Positions 8,735 through 17,005 of a stretch of 64,000 nucleotides of DNA are shown piece after piece. Position 1 is the first letter of the stretch. Every line of letters starts with the position of its first letter. The position numbers and the translations under genes are program-made. Source of the DNA: Firmicutes bacterium CAG:534 (lineage in GTDB: Bacteria; Bacillota; Clostridia; Lachnospirales; Lachnospiraceae); assembly GCA_000436115.1 (NCBI GenBank), contig FR894525.1:10150-74149 (forward strand), read 5' to 3'. The notes beneath the pieces are model-generated. The model did no database searches. It had not been told where the DNA came from and saw only the letters and a list, made by a program, of their open reading frames with translations.

Positions 8735-9373
8735 TTGAAAACATTCAGTCAGCCTTTATCAGCAGAGGAGGAAGCCTATTACATAAAGGCGCTTCAAAGC
8801 AGCGACAGCCGTAAGGCGGCCGAAGCCAGAGAAGTCCTGATTGAGAGAAACCTGCGTCTGGTAGCCCACATTGCCAAGAAATATCAAAATGCAGAGGAAG
8901 ATATGGAGGATCTGATCTCCATTGGAACCATCGGCCTGATTAAAGCGGTGTCTTCCTTTGATGCGGGCAAGGGAAAGCTGAGTACCTACGCATCCAGATG
9001 TATCGATAATGAACTGCTTATGCTGCTGCGTTCCAAAAAGAAAAGCTCCAGGGAGGTATCGCTGTTTGAACCGATCGGTACCGATAAGGAAGGAAATGAA
9101 CTGAATCTCCTGGACATTATGGAACATGAGCAGGAAGATATTACAGAGCAGATGGAACTGTATGATAATACAAAGAAACTGGCAAAGCTTTTAAAGGAAG
9201 TATTAAGCGACAGGGAACGGGAGATCATTTATTTGCGTTACGGCCTTGTAACAGGAACGGAGGTAACGCAGCGGCAGATCGGAGAAGCGCTTCATATTTC
9301 CAGAAGCTACGTTTCCAGGATTGAAAAGAAAGCATTGCTGAAGCTGCGAGAAGGGTTTCAGGACAGAAAGTAG
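8735..9373 (+). CDS. sigK: Late mother-cell sigma factor SigK, lacking a pro-sequence
   Basis: SigK directs late mother-cell genes for cortex and coat. The 212-residue protein has region 2 (NLRLVAHIAKKY, then DLISIGTIGLIKAV), the SigK-like segment PIGTDKEGNELNLLDI, and region 4 with a helix-turn-helix ending SRSYVSRIEKKAL. The only in-frame start is TTG 8735, preceded by GGGGGCG; an in-frame TGA at 8717-8719 closes the frame above it. The protein therefore starts at the point matching mature Bacillus SigK and has no membrane-tethering pro-peptide. The gene is intact, with no skin-type element. pilT starts 11 bases downstream. Confidence 0.9.
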   Translation: MKTFSQPLSAEEEAYYIKALQSSDSRKAAEAREVLIERNLRLVAHIAKKYQNAEEDMEDLISIGTIGLIKAVSSFDAGKGKLSTYASRCIDNELLMLLRSKKKSSREVSLFEPIGTDKEGNELNLLDIMEHEQEDITEQMELYDNTKKLAKLLKEVLSDREREIIYLRYGLVTGTEVTQRQIGEALHISRSYVSRIEKKALLKLREGFQDRK

Positions 9374-9384
9374 AGGACAGAGAT

Positions 9385-10452
9385 ATGCCTACAATAGAAG
9401 AAATGCTCCGTGCAGCAAAAGCGGCCGGAGCTTCAGACCTGCATATTACGGTTGGTGTACCGCCTAAGATCAGAGTAAACGGACAGCTCATTACCATGGA
9501 CTATGGGAAGATGCTGCCCGGAGACACCAATGCGCTCCTTGATCAGATCATGAATGAGAAGCATAGGGCAAAATTTGAAGAGGTCGGGGAACATGATATG
9601 TCCTTTTCCATTCCCAATCTGGGGAGATACCGTGTAAATGCTTATAAGCAAAGAGGCTCTGTGGCCATTGCGCTGCGTCTGGTGGGAACTCAGGTTCCAT
9701 CGGCAGAGTCCCTTGGCATTCCTCCTTCTGTGATCGACCTTTATCAGCGTAAGAGAGGGCTGGTGCTGGTGACAGGCCCCACGGGAAGCGGAAAATCCAC
9801 GACCCTTGCAGCCATCATTGACAAGATCAACAATAACAGGGAGGCTCATGTGATCACCCTGGAGGATCCCATAGAATATCTGCATCAGCATAAGCTTTCC
9901 ATGGTAAACCAAAGGGAGATCGGCCTGGACTCCCAGAGCTATGCAAGCGCCCTGCGGGCTGCCCTCAGGGAGGATCCTGATGTGATCCTGGTAGGGGAAA
10001 TGCGCGATTTTGAAACCATCAGCGTAGCGATTACAGCGGCAGAAACAGGGCATTTGGTTTTGTCCACTCTTCACACCATCGGCGCCGCAAGCACGGTTGA
10101 CCGTGTGATCGACGTGTTCCCGCCCCATCAGCAGCAGCAGGTTCGTGTGCAGTTTGCAAATGTATTAGAGGCCGTGATCTCCCAGCAGCTGATCCCCAAT
10201 GCAGACGGGACAGGCCGTGTGGCAGCTTTCGAGGTGCTTCATGCAAACCATGCAGTGAGAAACTTGATCAGGGAAGGAAAATCCCATCAGCTTATGACTG
10301 TGATGCAGACCAACAGGAAGCTGGGAATGATCGCTATGGATGAGGCGATCATGCAGCTGTACCGGGAACAGAAAATAACAAAAGAACAGGCAATTCAATT
10401 TGCACAGGATCCTGATACCATGGCAAACCGCCTGATGGGAGGGCTTTCCTGA
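9385..10452 (+). CDS. pilT: Type IV pilus retraction ATPase PilT
   Basis: PilT is a hexameric ATPase that powers pilus disassembly for twitching or DNA uptake. At 355 residues it has normal length. The N-terminal PAS-like part contains SDLHIT; Walker A GPTGSGKST is at 131-139; the Asp box ITLEDPIEY, the Walker B region DPDVILVGEMRD and the His box follow. The PilT-specific motif appears as AVRNLIREGKSHQ, close to the canonical AIRNLIRE, which separates it from the assembly ATPase PilB. No pilB, pilC or pilM-Q genes are in this window, so it is set apart from the rest of its machine, apart from the pilin and peptidase about 3 kb downstream. Confidence 0.94.
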   Translation: MPTIEEMLRAAKAAGASDLHITVGVPPKIRVNGQLITMDYGKMLPGDTNALLDQIMNEKHRAKFEEVGEHDMSFSIPNLGRYRVNAYKQRGSVAIALRLVGTQVPSAESLGIPPSVIDLYQRKRGLVLVTGPTGSGKSTTLAAIIDKINNNREAHVITLEDPIEYLHQHKLSMVNQREIGLDSQSYASALRAALREDPDVILVGEMRDFETISVAITAAETGHLVLSTLHTIGAASTVDRVIDVFPPHQQQQVRVQFANVLEAVISQQLIPNADGTGRVAAFEVLHANHAVRNLIREGKSHQLMTVMQTNRKLGMIAMDEAIMQLYREQKITKEQAIQFAQDPDTMANRLMGGLS

Positions 10453-10491
10453 AAGGCAGCATTGACATTTGCAGCAGAGTCATGTAAAGTA

Positions 10492-10520
10492 GGCATATCG
10501 AATGATATGTCTATTTTTTT
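10492..10520 (+). terminator. Rho-independent terminator after pilT
   Basis: GGCATATC (10492-10499) pairs with GATATGTC (10504-10511) around a GAAT loop, with one G-U pair. The stem is followed by TATTTTTTT. It ends the sigK-pilT unit and isolates it from the comM-dprA unit. Confidence 0.85.
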
Positions 10521-10608
10521 AGTCAGAGATGTTCATCTCAAATGATTTCCAGAAATAAGTTTCGGTAAAAGGATGTAGAAGGGATACCAGAGAGAAAAGG
10601 AGGATTTT

Positions 10609-12144
10609 TTGTTCAGTACAGTTTTATCAGGATCCGTCTGTGGAATGGACAGCTTTCTTGTGCGCGTAGAGGTAGATCTGTCCCGAGGGCTTCCCTGCCT
10701 TGTTATGGTGGGAAACATAGGAACCCAGGTAAAAGAATCCGCAGAGCGGATCAGAGTGGCCCTTAAAAATACGGGGATTACCATTCCACCTGCGCATATT
10801 GCGGTAAACTTTTCCCCCGGAAATATCAGAAAGGAAGGGACAGCCTTTGATCTTCCCGTGGCGGTTGCCATTTTGCTTGCAATGGAAAAGGTTCCCTGCG
10901 TAGGGATGGAGGAAATACTTTTCTTGGGAGAACTTGGCTTAAACGGAGAGCTGCGTCCTGTACGGGCGGTTTTACCGGTGATCCTCCGGGCAAAGCAGGC
11001 AGAAATAAAACGGTGCGTTGTCCCTGTGCAGAATGCCGGAGAGGCAGGGGCTGTAACAGGAATGGAGGTGGTAGGCCTTTCCAGCCTGAAGGAGGCTCTT
11101 GATTACCTCTGCGCAAGGGAGGAACACCGGAAAGCCTATGTTTTTACAGGGGCAGGGCAGAAATCTATAAAGAAGGAAGCACAGGAACCGGATTACAGGG
11201 AGGTGATCGGCCAGGAGGCGGCAAAAAGGGCGGCGCTGATCGCCGCCGCAGGCTTTCATCATATGCTCCTTGTGGGGCCGCCCGGCTCCGGCAAGACCAT
11301 GATCGCCAAAAGGATCCCTTCCATTCTCCCGGCCTTATCAGAGGCGGAAAGCTTGGAGGTTTCCTCGGTTTATAGTATTGCAGGAAGGCTGCCGGAAGAG
11401 GGACTGATCACCCAGAGGCCCTTCCTGAGCCCTCATCACACCATATCTGCCCAGGCGCTGTCCGGAGGGGGAAGGTTGCCAAGACCGGGGGTGATTTCCC
11501 TGGCCCATAGGGGCGTTCTGTTTTTGGATGAAATGCCGGAGTTTAAAAGGCAGACCCTGGATCTTTTGCGGCAGCCCCTGGAGGACAGAAAGATCCAGAT
11601 TGCCAGGAACAGCGGCGTTTTTACCTATCCGGCAGACCTGATGCTGGTGGGAGCCATGAACCCCTGTCTTTGCGGGTACTTTCCGGACAGAAACAGATGC
11701 CGGTGCACCCCTTCGGAGATTCGTCAGTATATCAGTCATATTTCAGGCCCGATCCTGGACCGGATGGATCTTTGTGTAAGAGTTCCACGGATGGAGATTT
11801 CCCGGATGACAAAGGGACGGACGGGGGAGGACAGCGCCCTGCTGAGGGAAAAGGTGCTAAGGGCAAGAAAGCGCCAGGGGGAAAGATATGCAGGAAACAA
11901 CTGCAAATTTAACGCACAGCTTTCTGGCGGAGAAATAGAACGGCACTGCGGTCTTGGAGCAAAGGAAAAGCAGTTTATGGAGCAGGTGGCAGACCGCATG
12001 AGGTTGAGTGCAAGAGCGTATCACAGACTTTTGAAGGTTGCCAGAACCATTGCAGATCTTGAAGATACAGAGAGGATCAGGGAGGAGCATCTGGCAGAGG
12101 CAGTATGCTTCAGACAGGCACAGACAGAAGAAGCACAAGGATAA
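10609..12144 (+). CDS. comM: ComM/YifB-family AAA+ ATPase (Mg-chelatase-like)
   Basis: In naturally competent bacteria ComM is a helicase that promotes branch migration during integration of incoming DNA. The 511-residue protein has an N-terminal Lon-protease-like fold (ChlI domain, residues 1-170), an AAA+ core with Walker A GPPGSGKT at 223-230 and Walker B FLDEMPEF, and the C-terminal Mg-chelatase-like domain. A zinc-ligand-like cluster (NPCLCGYF...NRCRC) is present. It starts at TTG 10609 behind AAAGGAGG. dprA lies 33 bases downstream, in line with a role in transformation or DNA processing. Confidence 0.92.
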   Translation: MFSTVLSGSVCGMDSFLVRVEVDLSRGLPCLVMVGNIGTQVKESAERIRVALKNTGITIPPAHIAVNFSPGNIRKEGTAFDLPVAVAILLAMEKVPCVGMEEILFLGELGLNGELRPVRAVLPVILRAKQAEIKRCVVPVQNAGEAGAVTGMEVVGLSSLKEALDYLCAREEHRKAYVFTGAGQKSIKKEAQEPDYREVIGQEAAKRAALIAAAGFHHMLLVGPPGSGKTMIAKRIPSILPALSEAESLEVSSVYSIAGRLPEEGLITQRPFLSPHHTISAQALSGGGRLPRPGVISLAHRGVLFLDEMPEFKRQTLDLLRQPLEDRKIQIARNSGVFTYPADLMLVGAMNPCLCGYFPDRNRCRCTPSEIRQYISHISGPILDRMDLCVRVPRMEISRMTKGRTGEDSALLREKVLRARKRQGERYAGNNCKFNAQLSGGEIERHCGLGAKEKQFMEQVADRMRLSARAYHRLLKVARTIADLEDTERIREEHLAEAVCFRQAQTEEAQG

Positions 12145-12177
12145 AAGAGTGGGAAGGCCCGCAGGGAAGGGAGGCAA

Positions 12178-13380
12178 ATGGATCAGCATAAGGAATATCA
12201 GCTCTGGATGCAGCAGCTTCCGGCAGTGGGGGAAAGACGGATCAAAAAGCTCCTAAGCCGTTTTGGAAGTGAAAGGGAGGCTTATGAAAGACTGAAAACC
12301 GCAGGGGAACAGACAGTCGGGGAACTTCTTTCAGGGATATTAAATAAAGAACAGGCAGAGTGCGTAAGAATGTTTACCAGAAAGTGGCAGCTAAAGGAAA
12401 ATTATGAACGCTTAAGGGAACAGGAGATTTCCTTTCTCACAGAAGAGGATGGGGCTTACCCGGAGCGGCTGAGGCAGATGGAAATACCGCCCTATGGGCT
12501 GTATGTGAAGGGAAAGCTCCCGGAGGGAGAACGGGCCTGGGCTGCGGTGATCGGTGCAAGGGAATGCTCTTCCTACGGCAGCTTTCTGGCACAGGCCTTT
12601 GGAAGGCGTTTGGGAGAGGCAGGGGTGGTAACAGTCAGCGGCATGGCAAGGGGAGTGGACGGCACAGCCCAGTGGGCCGCCCTTGAAGGGGGAGGAAAGA
12701 CCGTTGGGGTTCTGGGAAGCGGAGTGGATGTGTGCTATCCTTCCAGCAACAGGAAACTGTATGAAAGGATCCTAAAGGGAGGCGGCGCACTTGTTTCCCT
12801 GGCACCGCCCGGAACTCCTCCTGCCAAAAGCTTATTTCCAAGGCGAAATCAAATTGTGGCAGGCCTATCCGATGCCCTGTTAGTGATAGAAGCCAGACAA
12901 AGGAGCGGCACCTTTATTACCGTGGATATGGCGCTGGAACAGGGGAAAAATGTATACGCAGTGCCGGGGCGTATAACGGACAGGTTAAGTGACGGCTGTA
13001 ACATGCTGCTGCGGCAGGGGGCGGGGATCGCACTTTCCCCGGAGGATTTTCTGGCCGAGGTGTCCTTATTATATGGAAGAAACTCCTTTGAGTGGGAAGG
13101 ACGAAGAGAAAAGAGCCGGGGAAAAAGAAATGAAAAGAAGAAAGACGGAAGGGCGGAAGGAGAGCAGACATGGGAAGCTGCGGACATCATAGACGAAGGA
13201 GAAAAAAGGGTGCTTTCCCTGCTGGATGTTACCCCGAAATCTTTGGATGAACTGCTGGCAGAGCTTAAAAGGCAGGGACAGGAGCTTGGACTTTCAGAGC
13301 TTACAAGTAAGCTGATCCTGTTATGCCTGAAGGGGGAGGCGGTGCAGATCGGCGGAAGCTATGGGATCCGGCAGAAATGA
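12178..13380 (+). CDS. dprA: DNA processing protein DprA
   Basis: DprA binds incoming single-stranded DNA and loads RecA during natural transformation. The 400-residue protein has an N-terminal SAM-like/helical region (about 1-110), the Rossmann-fold core with SGMARGVDGTAQ, VLGSGVDVCYP, FPRRNQIVAGLS and a GTFITVDMALEQG segment, and a C-terminal winged-helix-like domain (about 335-400). A GGAGG site lies just before the ATG. A charged, Lys/Arg-rich linker (about 300-330) joins core and tail and is longer than usual. The next gene is a pilin, strengthening the competence theme. Confidence 0.95.
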   Translation: MDQHKEYQLWMQQLPAVGERRIKKLLSRFGSEREAYERLKTAGEQTVGELLSGILNKEQAECVRMFTRKWQLKENYERLREQEISFLTEEDGAYPERLRQMEIPPYGLYVKGKLPEGERAWAAVIGARECSSYGSFLAQAFGRRLGEAGVVTVSGMARGVDGTAQWAALEGGGKTVGVLGSGVDVCYPSSNRKLYERILKGGGALVSLAPPGTPPAKSLFPRRNQIVAGLSDALLVIEARQRSGTFITVDMALEQGKNVYAVPGRITDRLSDGCNMLLRQGAGIALSPEDFLAEVSLLYGRNSFEWEGRREKSRGKRNEKKKDGRAEGEQTWEAADIIDEGEKRVLSLLDVTPKSLDELLAELKRQGQELGLSELTSKLILLCLKGEAVQIGGSYGIRQK

Positions 13381-13478
13381 TTGAAAGATGCAGGAAAAGA
13401 AGATATACTGAAAAAATAGGGAAAAAGTGTGCGGCAGTGCAAAGCGTCCGCACAGGATATACAGAGAAAGGAAACGAA

Positions 13479-13949
13479 ATGGAGCGACAAAAGAAAAGCA
13501 GCTCGGCAGGTTTTTCACTGGTAGAGCTTATGCTGGTATTGGCGATTATGGTACTGCTGGTGGCAATATCCATCCCCTTTATCACTTCTTATCTGCAAAA
13601 AGGCAATTATTCTTCTGATGAACAGCTTGCAGAAAATCTTAAAAGAGCGGTCAGCGTAGCCCTTGAGGAGCAAAGAAACCTTCAGGAGGCGGAAGTGGAA
13701 TTTTCTGAAGGCGGCGTTACTCTGTATCTGGATCGGTTTTCGGATTTTCCCGGGAGCTTTGGAGCGTCCGTGGCCGAGAAGATGGGCTATGGAAGCGCAA
13801 AGGTCATGACAGATGGGAAAAGAGGGATCACCGGGAAGCTGAAAACACCGGGAGCGGAAAGGATTGCAGTAAGGATCGATCAGGACGGAAGCTGCAGAGC
13901 TGTTTTTGTTCTTGACCAGAAGAATGAAGTTCTTTTGGAAACGCCTTAA
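13479..13949 (+). CDS. Type IV pilin-like protein (prepilin)
   Basis: The 156-residue protein has a textbook class III signal: a short basic leader, Gly-Phe cleavage at SAG/FSLVE with Glu at mature position 5, then a hydrophobic helix LMLVLAIMVLLVAISIPF. After cleavage it would assemble into a type IV or competence pseudopilus. The open frame reaches back to 13323, inside dprA, but ATG 13479 has AGAAAGGA upstream and gives the correct leader. The C-terminal domain is not recognisable by eye and has one cysteine only, so no disulfide loop is expected. Its processing enzyme is encoded 11 bases downstream. Confidence 0.88.
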   Translation: MERQKKSSSAGFSLVELMLVLAIMVLLVAISIPFITSYLQKGNYSSDEQLAENLKRAVSVALEEQRNLQEAEVEFSEGGVTLYLDRFSDFPGSFGASVAEKMGYGSAKVMTDGKRGITGKLKTPGAERIAVRIDQDGSCRAVFVLDQKNEVLLETP

Positions 13950-13960
13950 AGGAGAAGAGG

Positions 13961-14719
13961 ATGACAACAGCTGTATTTATGGTATTTATATTACTGTTCG
14001 GACTTGTGATCGGAAGCTTTTTAAATGTCTGTATTTACAGAATACCGGAAAAGCAAAGCATTGTAACAGGAAGATCCCATTGCAGAAGCTGTCTGCGGGT
14101 TTTGAAATGGTATGAGCTGATCCCGGTGGCAAGCTACCTGTTTCTTGGGGGAAAATGCAAAGGCTGCGGAAAAAGAATTTCCATACAATACCCCCTTGTG
14201 GAGCTTTTTAATGGATTGTTATATGTACTGATCGTGACAAAATGCGGTTTTTGCGTGGACAGCATCCTGTACTGTCTTTGCGCCTCTGTACTGATCGTGA
14301 TCAGCCTGATCGATGCAAAAACCTATGAGATCCCTTTGGGGTGCAATGTGCTGATTGCCGCATTCGGGATCGCAAGGCTTTTTTTGCATTTTGACAGATG
14401 GTATGAATATGCGGGAGGAGCCGTGGTGGTAAGCGGCTTTTTTCTTCTGGCTTATCTGGTGACGAAGGGCAGAGGGATTGGAGGAGGAGATATTAAGCTT
14501 ATGGCAGCAGCAGGCCTGTTTCTGGGGTTTGGAAAAATCCTTGTGGCAGCAGGGATCGGCAGTATCTTGGGGGCGGTGATCCATTTGACCCTGATGAAGC
14601 TTTGCGGAAAGGACAGAGTGCTGCCGTTTGGCCCCTATCTGTCCGCCGGCATTTTGATTTCCATGCTCTGGGGAGATGGCATCATCCGCTGGTATTTGCA
14701 GTTCTGCGGACTTGCTTAA
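13961..14719 (+). CDS. pilD: Prepilin leader peptidase / N-methyltransferase
   Basis: This membrane aspartyl protease cleaves prepilin leaders and may methylate the new N-terminus. The 252-residue protein shows the N-terminal GSFLNVCIYRIP motif, two zinc-binding CxxC pairs (CRSC and CKGC) in the cytosolic loop, and both catalytic aspartates, in SLIDAKTYEIP and GIGGGDIKLM. Seven to eight hydrophobic segments are visible. It is paired with the upstream pilin gene. The gene could equally be called comC if the system is for DNA uptake. Confidence 0.93.
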   Translation: MTTAVFMVFILLFGLVIGSFLNVCIYRIPEKQSIVTGRSHCRSCLRVLKWYELIPVASYLFLGGKCKGCGKRISIQYPLVELFNGLLYVLIVTKCGFCVDSILYCLCASVLIVISLIDAKTYEIPLGCNVLIAAFGIARLFLHFDRWYEYAGGAVVVSGFFLLAYLVTKGRGIGGGDIKLMAAAGLFLGFGKILVAAGIGSILGAVIHLTLMKLCGKDRVLPFGPYLSAGILISMLWGDGIIRWYLQFCGLA

Positions 14720-14752
14720 GTTTCTTTTTTCACCAGTTTATATTTTTTTTAC

Positions 14753-14781
14753 TTGCAAGGGACAAAAAAGTAGTGTATAGT
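14753..14781 (+). promoter_or_regulatory. SigA promoter of topA
   Basis: TTGCAA (14753-14758), a 17-base spacer and TATAGT (14776-14781) form a good vegetative promoter 37 bases upstream of the topA start. A T-rich stretch (TATTTTTTTT) just before it may aid promoter melting or upstream-element contact. Confidence 0.75.
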
Positions 14782-14818
14782 TGTGCACGTTATAAACTGG
14801 ACGAATAGGGGAAGCAAA

Positions 14819-16894
14819 ATGGCAAAGTATCTTGTAATTGTGGAATCACCGGCGAAGGTAAAGACGATCAAGAAGTTTTTGGGATCAAACTATGAGGTTG
14901 CTGCCAGCAACGGACATGTTCGTGATCTGCCAAAAAGTCAGCTTGGCTTTGATGTGGAGCATGACTATGAACCCAAATATATTACGATCAGAGGCAAAGG
15001 TGATATTCTGGCAAATCTGCGAAAGGAAGTAAAGAAGGCTGAAAAGGTCTATCTGGCAACTGACCCTGACCGTGAGGGAGAGGCGATTTCCTGGCATTTA
15101 ATGAAAGCGTTGAAACTGGAAGATAAAAAGGTTTATCGTATTACCTTTAATGAAATTACGAAAAATGCGGTGAAAGAGTCTCTGAAGCATGCAAGAGAGA
15201 TCGATATGGATCTGGTAGACGCCCAGCAGACAAGGCGTATGCTTGACAGAATGGTGGGATACCGGATTTCCCCCCTTTTATGGGCAAAGGTGAAAAGAGG
15301 CCTATCCGCAGGAAGAGTGCAGTCTGTGGCTCTTCGGATCATCTGCGACAGAGAGGATGAGATCAGCAGCTTTATTCCTGAGGAATACTGGACGCTGGAC
15401 GCTTCCTTTCAGATCCCGGGGGAGAGAAAACCCCTGAAGGCAAAATATTATGGCACCAAGGATCAGAAGAAAACTATTTCCTCCAGGGAAGAGCTGGATC
15501 AGATTCTTTCAGAGCTTCAAAAGGAAAAATACCAGGTAACAGAGGTCAAAAAGGGAGAAAGGACCAAAAAGGCTCCTCTTCCGTTTACAACCTCTACCCT
15601 GCAGCAGGAAGCAAGCAAGGTGTTGAATTTTTCCACGCAAAAGACTATGCGTCTTGCACAGCAGCTTTATGAAGGAGTGGAGATCAAGGGAAGCGGCACG
15701 GTAGGTCTGATCACCTATCTCCGTACAGATTCCATCAGGGTTTCCGAGGAAGCTGAGACTATGGCGCAGGAATACATTATAAAGACCTACGGCGAGGAAT
15801 ATGCGGCGGGCAGGATCAGAACGGAAAAATCCGGAAAGAAAATCCAGGACGCCCATGAGGCGATCAGGCCTACGGATATCAGTCGGATCCCGATAGAGAT
15901 CAAGGAATCCCTTTCCAGAGACCAGCTGCGGCTTTATCAGCTGATCTGGAAACGGTTTACGGCCAGCAGGATGGAGGCAGCCAAATATGAAACCACCTCC
16001 ATTAAGATCGATGCTGGAAAGCATCGCTTTACGGTTGCAGCTTCCAAGCTTGTGTTTGACGGCTTTATGAGCGTGTATATCCAGGAAGAGGATAAGGAAG
16101 AAGAAAATATCCTGGTGAAGGGGCTGGAAAAGGGAACAGACCTGCCTGCGCCGGAATTAGAGGAAAAGCAGCATTTTACCCAGCCTGCGCCGCACTACAC
16201 GGAAGCTTCGCTGGTAAGAGCGCTGGAGGAGCTTGGAATCGGAAGGCCCAGTACCTATGCGCCTACCATAACAACGATCCTGGCAAGGCGTTATATTGTA
16301 AAAGAAAATAAAAACCTGTATGTCACAGAGCTTGGAGAAGTGGTCAACAATATGATGAAAGAAGCCTTTCCCAGCATTGTGGATGTGAACTTTACGGCAA
16401 ATATGGAGGCGCTCCTTGACGGAGTGGAAGAAGGAACCGTGAACTGGAAGACCATTGTCTCCAACTTCTATCCGGATCTGGATGAGGCGGTGAAAGCAGC
16501 AGAGAAGGAACTGAAAGAGGTTGCCATTGAGGATGAAGTATCGGATGAAGTCTGCGAGCTCTGCGGAAGAAACATGGTGATCAAGTACGGTCCCCACGGC
16601 AGGTTCCTTGCATGCCCGGGCTTCCCGGAGTGCAGAAACACCAAGCCCTATTATGAAAAGATCGGCGTGCCGTGTCCTAAATGCGGGAAGGATATTGTTT
16701 TGAAAAAGACCCGCAAGGGCAGAAAATATTACGGCTGCATTAACAATCCTGAATGTGATTTCATGGTATGGCAGAAACCTTCAAAGGAAAAGTGCCCCAG
16801 ATGTGGACTGCCCCTTTTGTATAAGGGAAACAAGCTTGCCTGCATGGACGAAAACTGCGGATATGTCACTTTAATTCCTGAAAAAGACAAATAA
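14819..16894 (+). CDS. topA: DNA topoisomerase I
   Basis: TopA relaxes negative supercoils behind RNA polymerase. The 691-residue protein has an N-terminal Toprim domain (MAKYLVIVESPAKVKTIKKF and DPDREGE), the catalytic tyrosine Tyr300 in YLRTDS, and three C-terminal zinc ribbons with CxxC pairs (CELC, CPKC, CPRC). I start it at ATG 14819 behind AGGGGAAG; an in-frame ATG at 14783 would add 12 unlikely residues and overlaps the promoter region. The dprA-topA-codY order is familiar in Firmicutes. Confidence 0.96.
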   Translation: MAKYLVIVESPAKVKTIKKFLGSNYEVAASNGHVRDLPKSQLGFDVEHDYEPKYITIRGKGDILANLRKEVKKAEKVYLATDPDREGEAISWHLMKALKLEDKKVYRITFNEITKNAVKESLKHAREIDMDLVDAQQTRRMLDRMVGYRISPLLWAKVKRGLSAGRVQSVALRIICDREDEISSFIPEEYWTLDASFQIPGERKPLKAKYYGTKDQKKTISSREELDQILSELQKEKYQVTEVKKGERTKKAPLPFTTSTLQQEASKVLNFSTQKTMRLAQQLYEGVEIKGSGTVGLITYLRTDSIRVSEEAETMAQEYIIKTYGEEYAAGRIRTEKSGKKIQDAHEAIRPTDISRIPIEIKESLSRDQLRLYQLIWKRFTASRMEAAKYETTSIKIDAGKHRFTVAASKLVFDGFMSVYIQEEDKEEENILVKGLEKGTDLPAPELEEKQHFTQPAPHYTEASLVRALEELGIGRPSTYAPTITTILARRYIVKENKNLYVTELGEVVNNMMKEAFPSIVDVNFTANMEALLDGVEEGTVNWKTIVSNFYPDLDEAVKAAEKELKEVAIEDEVSDEVCELCGRNMVIKYGPHGRFLACPGFPECRNTKPYYEKIGVPCPKCGKDIVLKKTRKGRKYYGCINNPECDFMVWQKPSKEKCPRCGLPLLYKGNKLACMDENCGYVTLIPEKDK

Positions 16895-16905
16895 TTCAGA
16901 AAATT
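16891..16905 (+). promoter_or_regulatory. Candidate CodY box upstream of codY
   Basis: ATAATTCAGAAAATT matches the CodY consensus AATTTTCWGAAAATT at 12 of 15 positions, including the whole right half. It overlaps the topA stop codon and lies about 45 bases above the codY -35 element. Autoregulation of codY is known in other Firmicutes. The region is AT-rich, so a chance match is possible. Confidence 0.45.
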
Positions 16906-16947
16906 TTAAAATTATTTGCAAATATACAAATATTTCGGCTGTGAACA

Positions 16948-16976
16948 TTGAAAATACTGTAATTGTATGCTACACT
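16948..16976 (+). promoter_or_regulatory. SigA promoter of codY
   Basis: TTGAAA (16948-16953), 17 bases, TACACT (16971-16976). It lies about 30 bases upstream of the codY ATG, with the ribosome binding site AAAGGAGGG between them. Confidence 0.7.
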
Positions 16977-17005
16977 ATCCCTGATGGTACAAAAGGAGGG
17001 ATTTT

